DNA of 64,000 nt from NCBI GenBank assembly GCA_033558025.1, contig JAUCEF010000017.1, positions 2,232,001 through 2,296,000 on the forward strand, in the 5' to 3' direction. Of this stretch, positions 41,530 through 53,401 are shown piece by piece. How positions within the stretch are numbered: the first letter of the stretch is position 1; the number at the start of each line of letters is the position of its first letter. The stretch is from Phytophthora sp. 'mugwort' (taxonomy: Eukaryota; Oomycota; Peronosporomycetes; Peronosporales; Peronosporaceae). The notes below the pieces were generated by a model, which worked only from the letters and a program-made list of their open reading frames with translations, did no database searches and had not been told where the DNA came from. Made by a program: the position numbers and the translations under genes.

Positions 41530-44087
41530 CTGCTCCACTTCGATATCTGCGGACCCATGGAAGAAAACTCGCTTGGCGGCAGCAAGTATCTGCTACTGAT
41601 CGAGGACGAAGCCAGCGGATGCATGAAGGTTTCTGTCTGCGTACCAAGTCGGAGAGTGAAGACTGCATCAAGACATACATCATGAAGGTGCAGACGCAGT
41701 TTGGCAAGAAGGTCAAGTCTGTGCGGCACGACGGAGCTCGTGAGTTTGCGACTAACTCGCTCAAGGATTTTTACGAAGACGAAGGCATCGAGCAGCAAAC
41801 CACGGTTCCGTACGCGCACCAGACCAACGGCACGGCAGAGCGAGCCATCCGAACTATCGTCACGATCGGCCGCAGCATGTTGCATCACGCCAAGCTGGAC
41901 AAGTGTTTCTGGGCTGAGGCGGCGATGACGGCCATCTATGTGAAGAACCGCCTGCCGTCACCCAAGATCGAGCACAAGACTCCGTTCGAGATCGTCTACA
42001 AGTCCAAGCCGAGTGTGAAGCACATGCGTGTTTTCGGCTGTCGGACGTACATCCTGACTCCGAAGGAGAAGCGACTCAAGTGGGATCCCAAGGCTCGCGC
42101 CGGATTGTTTCTGGGTTACGAAGAAGTGTCCAAGGCGTATCGACTTTATGACATCGAGGCGGGGCAGGTGGTCATCAGTCGCGATGTCAACTTCGATGAA
42201 TCAACCTTTGGATTTTCACCGTCGATTTCTGATGAAGATGTCGACGACCTGGACTTCGACTCGCTCGACATCGACGATGATGGTCCGCGCCAGACGGAGT
42301 ACAAACAGGCAGGGAAGCGCAAGAGCCGCCTGAGTGACGAAGATGAAGCTGCCAGAAGACCGCGCGCTGTGCGTCATCGACCTGGACTGGAAGAAGCAAG
42401 TGCACCGAACGACTCCCCTTCGCACCGAACAGACGCAGATGAAGAAGAAAAGTCTGGAGACCAAGATGAAGAATCGACTCCATCTGTGTTTTGGCGTGCA
42501 AGTGCCAACGCGGTCGAAGCAGCCGTGGACTTATCGGAGCCGTCGACATTCCAAGAAGCGGTCAACTGCCCGGACCAACTGCACTGGCGCAAGGCGATTC
42601 GTGCTGAGCTAAAGTCGATGCGACTTCGTGGTGTGTTTCGTGCTGCCAAGTTGCCCAGCGGACAAAGCGCCATCGGTACCAAGTGGGTGTTCAAGATTAA
42701 GCGCAAAGCCGACGGATCGATCGAGAAGTACAAGGCGCGCCTGGTGGCCAAGGGTTTCAAGCAAAAGTACGGCATCGACTACACGGAGACGTTCTCGCCC
42801 GTGGTCAAGTACGTGACGCTGCGCATGGTCATCGCGATTGCCAAGTATTTCGACTGGCCCCTCGACCAACTCGACGTGGTAACGGCATTTCTGTACGGCG
42901 TCATGAAGGAGTTGGTGTTCTGCGTGGTTCCTGAAGGCGTCGAGCTGGATGGTGATTTCGACTGCCTGGAATTGGTGAAGGCGATTTACGGTCTCAAGCA
43001 AGCTTCGCGCGTATGGAACGAGACCTTCGACGAATTCGTGTGTTCTATCGGTTTTCAAGTTTCAGCCTTCGACCCGTGCCTCTACATCAAGGTTGTCGAT
43101 GGCCACTATGTGCTCGTGCTGGTCTACGTGGACGATGTGTTGGTCACCGGAAGTTCACCCGAGCTGATCTCACGCACGAAGAACGACCTCAAGACACGCT
43201 TCGAAATGACTGACAGTGGCAAGTGTGTGTTCGTCCTTGGAATCGAGCTGGTGGACGGCCCGGACGGCAGCGTGACGATGTCCCAGCGGCGTTATGTGGA
43301 TGATATCCTGAAGCGTTTCGGTATGGACGAGTGCAAGGCTGTGGTGAGTCCGGTAGACATGAGCACTCGACTGGTTCCAAGTGACGCAGCGACCAAGGTG
43401 AACGCTCCGTTTCGCGAAGCTGTGGGTGCCCTCATGCACTTGATGACTGCTACTCGCCCGGATATCGCGTACGCAGTGGGCTATGTATCGCGCTTCATGG
43501 AGAACCCCCATGAGGAACACTGGGTTGCGGTCAAGCGCATTTTTCGCTATCTACAAGGCACCAAGACGCATGGAATCTGTTTCAAGCCAGGCAACAAGAT
43601 CGACTTTCGTGGGTATTCGGATGCAGACTGGGCTGGCGACCTCGCGGACCGCAAGTCGACTTCCGGCTATGCGTTCATTTTAATGGGCGCGCCAGTCAGT
43701 TGGGGAAGCAAGAAACAGTCAAGTGTGTCGCTGTCTACGAGCGAGGCGGAATACATCGCGCCCAGTCTGGCGATCCAAGAAGGCAAGTGGATTCATCGCC
43801 TGCTATGCGAGATTTTGGCGGCTGCCAACGAGACTGGACCCGAGCTCAAGATCCGCGAAGACAACCAGTCGTGCATCAAGATGACGAAGAACCCAGTGAA
43901 CCATGGTCGCGCCAAGCACATCGACATCAAGTACCATCACATCCGTGATGAGGTCAAGCGCGGCGAAGTCAAGCTCGAGTACTGCGAGACTTCTATCATG
44001 CTGGCGGACATCATGGCCAAGGCACTGCCAGGACCGCGCCACATGGATCTGACGGCGTCTTTCGGAATCCACGCGTGTTCGCATTGA
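41530..44087 (+). CDS. copia integrase, reverse transcriptase and RNase H (long open frame)
   Basis: After the TAG and one shift near 41630, the frame from 41619 is open for 822 codons. The integrase core begins upstream (HFDICGP) and continues with VRHDGAREF and YAHQTNGTAERAIRTI, giving D, D and E. RT follows with KWVFKIKRKADGSIEKYKAR, QLDVVTAFLYG and the catalytic YVDDVL. RNase H has YSDADWAGDLADRKSTSGY and LSTSEAEY, then the end domain KHIDIKYHHIRDE. All motifs are intact. The part lacks its own translation start and would be made only as part of Gag-Pol, which is broken upstream. A defective element is therefore the right reading, even though this frame could look like a gene. Confidence 0.85.
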
Positions 44088-44097
44088 GGGGGCGTAT
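44083..44097 (+). promoter_or_regulatory. Polypurine tract of the copia element
   Basis: TGAGGGGGCG directly precedes the right LTR. It would prime plus-strand synthesis. Confidence 0.6.
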
Positions 44098-44430
44098 TGA
44101 GGGTTGCCGGGTTTTGGTACTGTGCACCGGTTAACCCGAACCGGTCCAACACGATCCCGCGATGTTTACGGTACGTTGTTTACGCAACCGATGATTAGAC
44201 GAGTAGGATGATTGGACGAGTGCGGAGTGTTGGTGATTGGATGCACCAAATGATTGGATGCAGGGCTGCATATCTATGTGGTAGACTAGGTAGTGTAAGC
44301 TCCGATAAATCAATCACTTTCGAATCTTCCTTCTTCAGCTCAAGTGGTCTTCCTTCCGGTCTTCGCACCAAGTGCAGAACCTCCTTCCCCCCGTCCAAGC
44401 TTCGCTTATCAAGATCCATACCTTTTATCA
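44098..44430 (+). repeat. Right LTR of the copia element
   Basis: 333 bp, TG...CA, nearly identical to the left LTR. It should supply the polyadenylation signal. Confidence 0.92.
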
Positions 44431-44762
44431 TAGACAACAGCCAATCCGCACAAAAATTACGGTGCACTGTCAAAGTTCGAATACGGCAGCCTGAACATTT
44501 GTCCGGCATAATTACATAAATAGCTCCGGTATATTATGCGTTCTAGTCGAAGTTTCCGCGGTGGATTGGTTGAATCGGAAATCGACCGAAAGCCCAAACA
44601 CACTTGAGTTAACAATGATCACCACTAAGTACGTAATCGGACTTAGGCGAAACCTTTCGTACCATATGGAATGGGTTTTGCCGATTCCCAACTTGAGAAT
44701 TGTACAGTATTGGTCGATTCAACCCACGTTTGGTGAATCACCGTGATCCCCCACTTTACAAA
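44431..44762. other. Upstream region of the HAD-like gene
   Basis: No gene is seen here. It must contain the promoter of the gene starting at 44763. No clear TATA or initiator was recognised. Confidence 0.4.
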
Positions 44763-46284
44763 ATGGCTACATTCATGTCTACCACACATTATAGCTTGCA
44801 TCGCACCATGAAGCTGGCCAAGGCTGCGGCACAGCAGCTCAAGGGCGTGATCATCGAGTATGACGTGCTATGCAGCACACTGCTAGGTCGGTCTGCAGCA
44901 GATCTGACAGAGCAGCAGCGCCGGAAGGTTGCCGCGGAGAAGAAGGAGAGGCAGAGGGACGCTCGCTTCGGGTCGTCGCTCTTCGGGTCCAACTCCATCC
45001 AGTCCATGCTGGTTAGCGATGTGCGCGATCTGCTCAAGAACCTGAACGAGGACTCGACGGGCAAACCGTGGGCAGTCAAGGAGCGGCTGCAAAACACGTT
45101 GCAGGGCTTGCCGAGCCAAAGTACGTCGCGTGGAAGGATTGCGACAAGTGGATGCCGACTGACTGGATATATCAACGTTGTAACACTGCAGTTTTGGAGC
45201 GAGTCACGGGCTCGGAAGAGAAGGAACAGGCTGCGGCAGGCAAGAGTGAGGATGAGATTTACTTAGAGAAGCAACTCCAGTCGGCGTTCGAGGAGCAGAC
45301 GAGGATGAAGCAGGCGAGGGAGGAGCGGGGTAAGAAGGATTTTGGAGACAAGAGGGGGAACCAAGCGAGTTCAGTGAGGGATAAGTACTTGGAAAAGATC
45401 AATAAGCTGAAGGAGAAAAAGAAGCAGGAGGCAATGGCGAGTAGCACGGCGGGTTTGGAGGAAGTTGTGGGGTCGACCACGTCCTCGGGATTGTCCACTT
45501 GGATCGTGAACGACGGAGCGAATGAAGTGCTGGTACATACGCTGTTAAGAAATTTGGGATGATGTGGGTTCGCGTAGGGCAATGACATAATGCTGACGCG
45601 GATGCTGGTGTTTGCGTAGAGTTACTCGGATCTTCGTGGATTGTTCAAGGCTGTGATTCCGCCTACAGATCCACTGCAGGATGTACGTATTGCGTATGCA
45701 GCGCCACAAGGTTTTGCTGATGTAAAGTAGTAGTAGTGTGCACTAACGTCGGTTTGGGTTTATTGGTATTGGATGAATACAGGACGAGTATAAGTTCTTC
45801 CTGAAGGAGGTAAGCGCATTACTACTTGTGCCCGACATAATACCCTTAGACCGCATTAAAAGACTGACGATTTGAATTTTGGAATGTACTAAAGATGGAG
45901 GGCCAGTTTGACATGTTTGTGCCGAAGGAAGACCAAGAGAAATTTCCAGACCCGAAGCCGATCCTCCACATTTGCGAGGTGTTCGGCCTCAGACCATCCG
46001 ACGTCCTAGTGCTCGCACGACACGCACCCACAATTAAAGCTGCCAAGTACGCAGTTGATATCCTTTTTCCCCTCACACGCTCATGTTTTTATTTGTGGTG
46101 TTATGGTTGTTGCAACAGGAATGCAGGAACTCACGTGTGCCACTACATGCCAGGGGACAAGGCAATCCCAAACCATACCGCTCACTATCACCTGACGCAC
46201 CTGCACGAGTATCAGCACTTAGTTGAGGACTTTAACGGGGTGTCCTACCGCGACAAGATAAAGATGGGCTCCATCGAGTTCTAA
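44763..46284 (+). CDS. Six-exon gene, coiled N-terminal half and HAD-like C-terminus
   Basis: Exons 44763-45120, 45192-45532, 45620-45682, 45783-45809, 45895-46046 and 46119-46284 join in frame with GT-AG introns of 71-100 bases and give 1107 coding bases, 368 residues. Residues about 55-215 are charged, with long helical stretches (RRKVAAEKKERQRD; EEQTRMKQAREERGKK). The last 100 residues (KPILHICEVFGLRPSDVLVL, then IKAAKNAGTHVCHY) resemble the C-terminal half of HAD hydrolases, where K-P-x-P, a GD-x-x-x-D loop and a K-A-A-x-x-A-G helix follow each other. Here the GDxxxD loop reads ARHAPT, so the metal-binding Asp residues are lost, and no DxDGT start is visible. It may be a non-catalytic relative. 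No symbol can be given. All exons show coding quality and splice signals agree. Confidence 0.65.
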
Positions 46285-46299
46285 GCGAGCTCCGTGAGT

Positions 46300-47380
46300 T
46301 GTGTTCCACATCGAAATTAGTGGGCATCCACACAGTGTATGCGTGATGGCTCCGGTTGCCACGTTTCATTTCTCCCGCTTATCACTCCTGGTTGGTCAGT
46401 TACGAAGCGCACCTGTTAACGTTCATGGAGCCGTCCGCGATAGGGACAAAATAGCGAATATGACGGACTCTGGTCTCTAGTAAGAGACACATCGCGCCGC
46501 CGTCTTTCTAGCTTTGTTGTACGACCCTGACGTGAACGCGCGTATAACATCTACGAAAACACCAGCAAAATTTGCTAAACCCCATAATTCCTGATTGAGG
46601 ATTCTTGAATGGAGGTCTACCGCTCTTTGCGTTGCGTACGTGTATTAGGTAGGGAATTGTTGAAGCTAAGACTGAGATCATGTCGCTATAGGCCGCAGTG
46701 GCAATGTTGGGGCTCCGTTCCCAGGGATGCGCCATGGGAAGATGAAAAAAAAAAAACTATATACACACAAGAAAAAGGAAACCGTAGAAAAAATGGGCAG
46801 TGGGCCACCTCAATGCAGTACCGTATAGAAGGCGCTTGCAATTTGGCTTCAGCGCGTTGGTCAATCAATTGTACAACCCTCTTACGAGCTTGCTGTAACT
46901 GTTCAACCAAATATCGACTTTCAAGTCATACGTATCGATTATGGAGGCTTCACTAACTGTACAACCAACGTGCCGTCCTTCATCCATTTTGACATGGCAA
47001 GTAGCCTACAGGACTAACCTACATCACTTATTCCAGAAAGTGTGGTCAGTATCTGAAGCACCCTCATCCAAGTCTGAAGCGCGCCGATCTGAGAGTTATC
47101 AAGCGAAACAAAATGAGACTCAGCAGCCTTGGACAGGCGACGTCGCAAGGGTACATAGAGACAGTATACCATTTTAACATTTTCGATTTTATAGAAAGCA
47201 TAACATGACCGAGATGGAAAATTGTACGACCCGCGGGCTAAACCCACCGCCAATTTGGTCATTCCACACCGACAAGGCTGCACAGAAGAGTGTGGAACAT
47301 GCCATGCATTGTTGATGACTATTTAGGAGAGAGAGTCTTGTAGACGCTAACGAGTGTTAACGAATGTTGAGCTCGCCAAA
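46300..47380. other. Non-coding stretch
   Basis: Only short overlapping frames occur. An A-tract lies near 46746-46756. I see no gene. Confidence 0.4.
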
Positions 47381-47387
47381 AGGCTTG

Positions 47388-47455
47388 ACGATAAAGGTTG
47401 CTTTTTGGACATACAAGTAATAATTTGGGTATGTTCAAAAAGCAACCTTTATCGT
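47388..47455. repeat. 27-bp inverted repeat with one mismatch
   Basis: The left arm begins ACGATAAAGGTTGCTTTTTG at 47388 and ends at 47414. The right arm, 47429-47455, is its complement except for one base. The spacer is 14 bases. It lies about 300 bases beyond the end of the pogo-type remnant and might be a transposon end folded back, or a MITE-like hairpin. Confidence 0.8.
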
Positions 47456-47849
47456 ATAACATAGAGCTACCGTATCGTCGTAGTCCTAAGCCACAAAGGA
47501 CAAACACGTTAGGTTAGGTGTGAGTTAACGATCAATTAATTCCTAAGCTTTATTGATATCCAAGTGCAGCTTTATTATTTTTTTCGAATCTGTTTTGCGC
47601 AGGCCCGGCTGCGATTCATCTAAGCATGTCAATCCTCACCTGACCAACTCCCGCTGTACGCCCTCCCGCTACTATACGCACTACCAATATCGTCTTCCGA
47701 CGACACCTCTTCTTGTGCGACGTGAAAGCGCTGTTAATCTTGGAGATGGTCGTCGACGTCGACCAATACTTTTTGGTTCGTCGGCCTTAACTACACGAGT
47801 ATTGGTGAGGAGCCCGGCCTTCGCAAAACCACTGACAATTGTAGAGGTT

Positions 47850-49130
47850 GATAACCGAGTCCAGCATGATGGTTACCCACTTGGTTATATCTGGACGAGA
47901 CGGCGCACGAAGAGATAACTTTTCTCCGTGTAGCTTCTTCCGCAACGCAGCAATTTTGCGGTCAGCAGAAACTCGATCGAATTCTTTCTGTGCATGGAAT
48001 ATATCAGCTTGTGCCTCCTCGTTCCTCTATGGTGTCTGTTTTCACGTTGCTTGTGTGATAAAAGTTGCTCCTTGAGTCTGTCAATCCAGAGCGCTCGTAG
48101 TTCACCTTTAAATGGTTTATCCATGATATGTCAGCCGGCTGGCATACGTAGGTGTATTTTGATGGAACTTTGAGCAATACGACATTCAGAGAAGCTGCAC
48201 ATTCTAAAACCGACGGGGTTCAGCGCGCACTAAAGTCATCCCAAAATAGTAGGATGTTGTTTTCTCTAGTTTCGCGATTGGCGAAATGGTATTCCAAGAA
48301 CTTGAGCGACAAGACAGAATTCCACCATGCCGTTTTATTGCCATAGATTCTGGACCGATATTTGTCTTGAAGAGATTTAGTTTCACGCCACACCGTTGTA
48401 CCAAAACCGTTGCGTAACTCGTTGTTGGCATCTTGTTTCTCCTTTTTTTACGTCAGGAGCACTCTGAACAAAATAAACGGATCCAATTTGTTACCACGAG
48501 AATCACCAAGCAACACCACTGTTGCCTTTGCTTGTCTTTATTTCCACTCCGAGCCCACACTGTTTTTTAACCCCTTAGCGTTGATTGTCTGCTTTAGTAC
48601 GTACTCGAAAAATACAGCTAGGGAGAAAAAAGAAAACAAATTAAAAAGGTTAGATTTACACTACATCAAAATTGCGCAATTTCATTTTACCTGTTTGATC
48701 TGCATTAAATACCTGGACACAGTTCTGCTCGACGATAGTTTTAGAACCTCTGCACGAAATGCTTGAGCGGCTTCAGCTGCATCTTCTGGTGTAGTTTACC
48801 CTTGTTTAGTTTTAGAGCGAAGAGATAGTCGGTGGCGTCGCATAAACAACTGCAACTAAGTTGCTGATGTTGCAAACTGTTTATCGGTTAACCCACATTC
48901 TTGAGCTACCTCGTTACCTTTTAACTTCATCCTAGTTCGAGACACTGGAGCACCGTCTTTCCTGAGCGAGTTGATCCACAACACAATCTCTTTCTCGGCA
49001 GATGTGGATAGTATCGTAGCCACATCACGCTCGCAAGTTGAAATGACGTGAATGACCATCATGGCAAGCTGCTTGAATTTTGTCAGCATCCGCACGCCAT
49101 TTGCTGATCAATTGCTATCTTGATCTGCGC
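47850..49130 (-). pseudogene. Decayed pogo/Tigger-type (DDE_1) transposase
   Basis: On the minus strand, an N-terminal HTH part has SAEKEIVLWINSLRKDGAPV near 48985, then KGNEVAQECGL. The DDE part, broken into several frames, shows IYGNKTAWWNS near 48340, then LEYHF and ILLFWDDFSARWT near 48240. VVLLKVPSKYTYVCQPADI lies near 48150, then KPFKGELRALWIDRLKEQL near 48100. The W-D-D-F and L-K-V-P-x-x-x-T-x-x-C-Q-P-A-D pattern is that of DDE_1 endonucleases. Several stops and shifts make it inactive. Terminal repeats were not found. Confidence 0.65.
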
Positions 49131-49716
49131 TGTTTACCGCTTATTCCCCCGTAGAACTCGTCCAGCTCGGCTAAGTAGTCGAGTACCTGCTTCTTGTGCC
49201 CATATGCGACTGCGACGCGCATGTATCCTCTTGCGCTTCTTGGTCGTGCCCTGGATGGAAGGCCGGCCCGTCGCGATGTGGTAGCATGCTGATTTAGTCT
49301 CTACTCACGGCTTAAATCAGAGTCAAACCCAGACGTTTTAAAATGGCAACATATTTTTTTTCAGGAATTTCGATTGGTCAAATTACTTGTCGCGTGTCGA
49401 GAAGGACTAAGACCATACGGTACAGGGTATCAGTAAATAACAGTACCGGTTATTAATTTTAAATTCAACAGACCGCATGTCAATCATATGATGGGGTAGC
49501 CACTTTGTTGACCAGCACATATCAATTCAAAATTGAATTGCATTTCGGAAGATTTTAACTCGCACCAAAGGTGGTGTCCGGTGCTCGCTCTTCGGCGTCT
49601 CGTATCTTCCTCGTGCACCTGCGACCTGTTCACCCTCCACCTGTGGCGTCTCCTCTATCTTCCCGCCCAAGTTGCTTCCCCGACCTGTTCCTTTTAGCTC
49701 GAGAAACCAGGCACAA

Positions 49717-52700
49717 ATGGCGTTCAACTACGTGGCCACGGCGCAGAAGCCTACGAGCGTCACCCACTCGCTCACTGCGGCGTTCACGGGCCCGAACGAC
49801 ACCAACCTGCTATTAGCCAAAAGTACGCGCTTCGAGGTGCACCTTTTGACGCCCGAGGGGCTGCAGCCGCAGCACGACATTAACCTGTACGGTCGCATCG
49901 CCATCTTTGAGGTCTTCCGCGCCACTAACGAGCCCCAGGACTGGCTCTTCATCGTCACGCAGCGCTTCCAGTTCTGCGTGCTGGCTTATGACGCATCCAC
50001 GCAGCAGGTGGTGACCAAGGCCCACGGCAGCATCCGGGACTCCATCGGTCGCAGCAGCGAGATCGTCACTAGTGGCAACATCGATCCAGAGGGGCGACTC
50101 ATCGGTATGAACCTGTACGAAGGCTACTTCAAAGTCATCCCCATTGACAGTGGCAAGGGGATCTTGAGGGACACGTTTAACATCCGTCTGGACGAGTTGA
50201 GGGTCATTGATATTAAGTTTCTTCATGGATACAACAAACCTACCATTTGTGTGCTGTACGAGGACTACAAGGCTGCGAGACACTTGAAGACGTACCATAT
50301 TTTGCTGAAGGAGAAGGACTTTGCCGAAGGACCGTGGAGCCAGTCGAACGTGGAATCCGGAGCGAGTTTGTTAATTCCTGTACCGGCACCGACGGGAGGT
50401 GTCTTGATTGTGTCGAATCAAACCATTGTGTACCATAATGGGACCACTTTCCACGCCATTCCGATGCAGAGTACCGTGATTCAGGTCTATGGAGCTGTGG
50501 ATAAGGATGGATCGAGGTTCTTGTTGGCGGACCAGTACGGTACGCTGTCTGTGGTGGCGCTTCAACATACGGGGAAGGATGTCAGTGGAGTGCATCTCGA
50601 GGTGCTGGGAGAGACTAATATTGCCTCCTGCTTGTCGTATTTGGACAACGGCGTGGTGTTTATTGGCAGCACCTTTGGTGACTCGCAGCTGATTAAGCTC
50701 AACGCAGATCGTGATGAGAATGGCTCCTACATTGAAGTCCTGGACACATATGTGAATGTTGGACCGATTATCGACTTTTGCGTGATGGATCTCGATCGTC
50801 AGGGCCAGGGCCAAATTGTGACTTGCAGTGGCGCTGACAAGGACGGAACGCTGCGTGTGATCCGCAATGGAATTGGAATCAATGAACAAGCTAGTGCTGA
50901 GCTACCTGGTATCAAGGGCATGTGGTCTCTTCGCGAGACTTTCGCTGCAGAGCACGACAAGTACCTACTACAAAGTTACGTGAACGAGATCCGCATTCTT
51001 GCAATCGGCGACGAGGACGAGATGGAGGAGAAAGAAATCCCGGCGTTCACAAATGTAAAGACGCTGTTGTGTCGAAACATGTATGGCGATGTGTGGCTTC
51101 AAGTGACCGAGTCGGAAGTGCGTCTTATCAGCTGCATCTCTTTTTCACTGTCGTCCACCTGGTCGCCGCCTTTTGGATCGCGTATCACCGTCGCTGCTGC
51201 AAACCCCACCCAGGTCGCAGTTGCCACGTCCGGCGGTGTACTCGTGTATCTGGAGGTTGAGAATGGCAAGGTTACTGAGAAGACAAAGGTCAAAATGGAG
51301 CACGAAATCGCATGTGTGGATATTACACCGCTGGCTAGCAGTGATGCGGTAGATGGAGATGTCTCTATGGCGAGCGCGTCAATGCACTGGGACATGGCTG
51401 CACTTCGCAGTTCGCTTTGTGTTGTCGGACTGTGGACCAACTTCTCGGTGTCCGTCTTGAAACTACCAACGCTTGAAAAACTGACTACGGAATCGCTTGG
51501 AACTGACCTGCTTCCGCGATCCGTGCTTCGTAACACTTTCGAGGGAAAGGATTACTTGCTCGTCGGACTGGGTGATGGCAGTCTTATGAACTACGAGCTG
51601 AATGTCGAGCAAGGAACGCTAGGAACGCGAAAACGAGTATCATTGGGCTCACAGCCTCTCTCACTGTCAACTTTCCGATCCAAAAATATGACACACGTCT
51701 TCGCTGCCTGTGATCGGCCCACGGTCATTTACTCGAACAACAACAAACTGCTATACTCCAACATTAACTCCAAGGAAGTGAATGTGATGTGCCCGTTTGA
51801 CTCAGAATCCTTCCCGGAATGTCTTGCACTGTCATCCGAGGAGGAGCTGACGATTGGTACGGTCGACGACATTCAAAAGTTGCACATCCAGACATTTCAT
51901 TTGAACGAGTGGGCACGCCGAATTGCTCATGACCCAGAATCGCACACTCTTGGAGTTTTGACCGTGAACTTTACAGTGGACGACACTGGCGAGGAGGTGG
52001 ACCAAGGCTTTGTGCGTTTGTTCGACGACCAAACGTTCGAAGTGCTACATTCGTACCGACTGGATCCTTTTGAGACTCCTTGCTCGGTGGTCGTATGCCC
52101 TTTTGCAGGTGACTCTGTTAGCGCGTCGTACTTTGTAGTTGGAACGGCTTATATTCACGAGGAAGAAGCTGAACCGCACCAAGGCCGGATTCTGGTGTTT
52201 GCAGTCATGGGCATCCATGGTGAGCGGAAACTACAGTTAATTACCGAAAAAGAAGTGAAGGGTGCAGTATACTGCCTGAATTCTTTCAACGGAAAAGTAC
52301 TAGCAGGTGTTAACAGCAAGGCGCAGCTTTACAAGTGGACTGAGAACACTGACAACGAGAAAGAACTGGTCTCGGAATGCGGTCACTATGGCCACACATT
52401 GGTGCTTTATATGGAGTCACGAGGCGACTTTATTGTCGTAGGCGACCTGATGAAGTCAATTTCGTTGCTGAGCTACAAGCAGTTGGATGGTACGATTGAA
52501 GAGATCGCAAAGGACCTGAACTCCAATTGGATGTCTGCTGTGGGTATTATCGATGACGACACGTACATCGGCAGCGAGACAGATTTCAACTTATTTACTG
52601 TGCAACGCAACAGTGGCGCAGCTTCTGATGAAGAGCGCGGTCGGCTAGAGACTGTTGGAGAGTTCCACCTGGGCGAGTTCGTTAACCGCTTCAGATATGG

Positions 52701-53178
52701 GTCACTTGTGATGCAGAACAATAATGTTACTTCATTGCAGGCTCCTGTTGCTACTAGTAGTACCTCTACCGGACCCACTGATATGGTTGACGTGGGTGAC
52801 CTAGCACCTGCTGTTCCAGCCGTTCAACACCAGTCGATGCTTTTCGGAACTGTGAGTGGCATGATTGGCGTCATTCTGCCGATCAATAAAGATCAATATT
52901 CATTCCTGCTCCGTGTCCAGCACGCGCTTACAAAAGTCGTGAAGGGCGTCGGCGGCTTCTCACACAAGGATTGGCGCACGTTTGAAAACCGGCGGTCAGT
53001 ATCAGAAGCTCGTAACTTCATTGATGGAGATTTGGTGGAAAGTTTCTTGGACTTGCCGAAGCCTCAGATGACGAAGGTTGTGGACAAGCTGAACAACGAT
53101 GGCATGCTGGATGGCATGGACCAAGTTACTGTGGAGGATTTGACGTTGCGAATCGAAGAGCTTGCTCAGCTGCACTAA
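49717..53178 (+). CDS. DDB1: DNA damage-binding protein 1
   Basis: A single frame of 1153 residues from MAFNYVATAQKPT, close to the 1140 of animal DDB1. The ATG at 49717 is chosen because it aligns with the conserved start; the longer frame adds 15 non-conserved residues. The early part has NLLLAKSTRFE, LYGRIAIFEVFR and a conserved propeller strand DPEGRLIGMNLYEGYFKVIP near residue 130. The end has the helical CPSF_A-type tail with FVNRFRYGSLV and LVESFLDLPK. Three beta-propellers are expected, the C-terminal domain being CPSF_A-like. DDB1 links substrate receptors to CUL4-RING ubiquitin ligases and acts in DNA repair, replication licensing and chromatin control. There is no intron. The following gene starts 220 bases downstream in the same direction. 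Confidence 0.96.
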   Translation: MAFNYVATAQKPTSVTHSLTAAFTGPNDTNLLLAKSTRFEVHLLTPEGLQPQHDINLYGRIAIFEVFRATNEPQDWLFIVTQRFQFCVLAYDASTQQVVTKAHGSIRDSIGRSSEIVTSGNIDPEGRLIGMNLYEGYFKVIPIDSGKGILRDTFNIRLDELRVIDIKFLHGYNKPTICVLYEDYKAARHLKTYHILLKEKDFAEGPWSQSNVESGASLLIPVPAPTGGVLIVSNQTIVYHNGTTFHAIPMQSTVIQVYGAVDKDGSRFLLADQYGTLSVVALQHTGKDVSGVHLEVLGETNIASCLSYLDNGVVFIGSTFGDSQLIKLNADRDENGSYIEVLDTYVNVGPIIDFCVMDLDRQGQGQIVTCSGADKDGTLRVIRNGIGINEQASAELPGIKGMWSLRETFAAEHDKYLLQSYVNEIRILAIGDEDEMEEKEIPAFTNVKTLLCRNMYGDVWLQVTESEVRLISCISFSLSSTWSPPFGSRITVAAANPTQVAVATSGGVLVYLEVENGKVTEKTKVKMEHEIACVDITPLASSDAVDGDVSMASASMHWDMAALRSSLCVVGLWTNFSVSVLKLPTLEKLTTESLGTDLLPRSVLRNTFEGKDYLLVGLGDGSLMNYELNVEQGTLGTRKRVSLGSQPLSLSTFRSKNMTHVFAACDRPTVIYSNNNKLLYSNINSKEVNVMCPFDSESFPECLALSSEEELTIGTVDDIQKLHIQTFHLNEWARRIAHDPESHTLGVLTVNFTVDDTGEEVDQGFVRLFDDQTFEVLHSYRLDPFETPCSVVVCPFAGDSVSASYFVVGTAYIHEEEAEPHQGRILVFAVMGIHGERKLQLITEKEVKGAVYCLNSFNGKVLAGVNSKAQLYKWTENTDNEKELVSECGHYGHTLVLYMESRGDFIVVGDLMKSISLLSYKQLDGTIEEIAKDLNSNWMSAVGIIDDDTYIGSETDFNLFTVQRNSGAASDEERGRLETVGEFHLGEFVNRFRYGSLVMQNNNVTSLQAPVATSSTSTGPTDMVDVGDLAPAVPAVQHQSMLFGTVSGMIGVILPINKDQYSFLLRVQHALTKVVKGVGGFSHKDWRTFENRRSVSEARNFIDGDLVESFLDLPKPQMTKVVDKLNNDGMLDGMDQVTVEDLTLRIEELAQLH

Positions 53179-53401
53179 CTCAGACAAAGCTGCGATTTCT
53201 GAACGGACAGAACCGAAGAGACAAATCGATTGTGGTTTGGCGTGTAACTTGATGAAGACTTCGCTGAGACGAAGGTTATTTGTCAACATTCAATCATGCC
53301 ACGTAGTACTTTGCTTTGCACTTGAAATATCTCGTGTTATTCTTATCGCGGTAGCAGTCGTGTCGTGAGTTGCAGGATGTCACATTTTACTCAGTTGAGC
53401 G

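Larger units (their letters stand above)
40069..44430 (+). mobile_element. Ty1/copia LTR retrotransposon, defective
   Basis: The element has two LTRs of 340 and 333 bp, both TGAGGGTTGCC...TTTTATCA. A primer-binding site adjoins the left LTR and a G-rich purine tract lies before the right LTR. Gag, protease, integrase, RT and RNase H are in the copia order. The LTRs differ by one 7-bp indel and a handful of substitutions, so insertion was fairly recent but not current. The bases outside the LTRs (ACTAT left, TAGAC right) do not match as a target duplication. Gag is shortened and the reading frame is broken several times before the long intact RT part. Confidence 0.93.

Noticed and set aside
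41619..44087. Long copia frame as an independent host gene
   Set aside because: It lies between matching LTRs and contains integrase, RT and RNase H in copia order.
50371..50889. 172-codon minus-strand frame opposite DDB1
   Set aside because: DDB1 is strongly conserved on the plus strand; the minus frame is its shadow.
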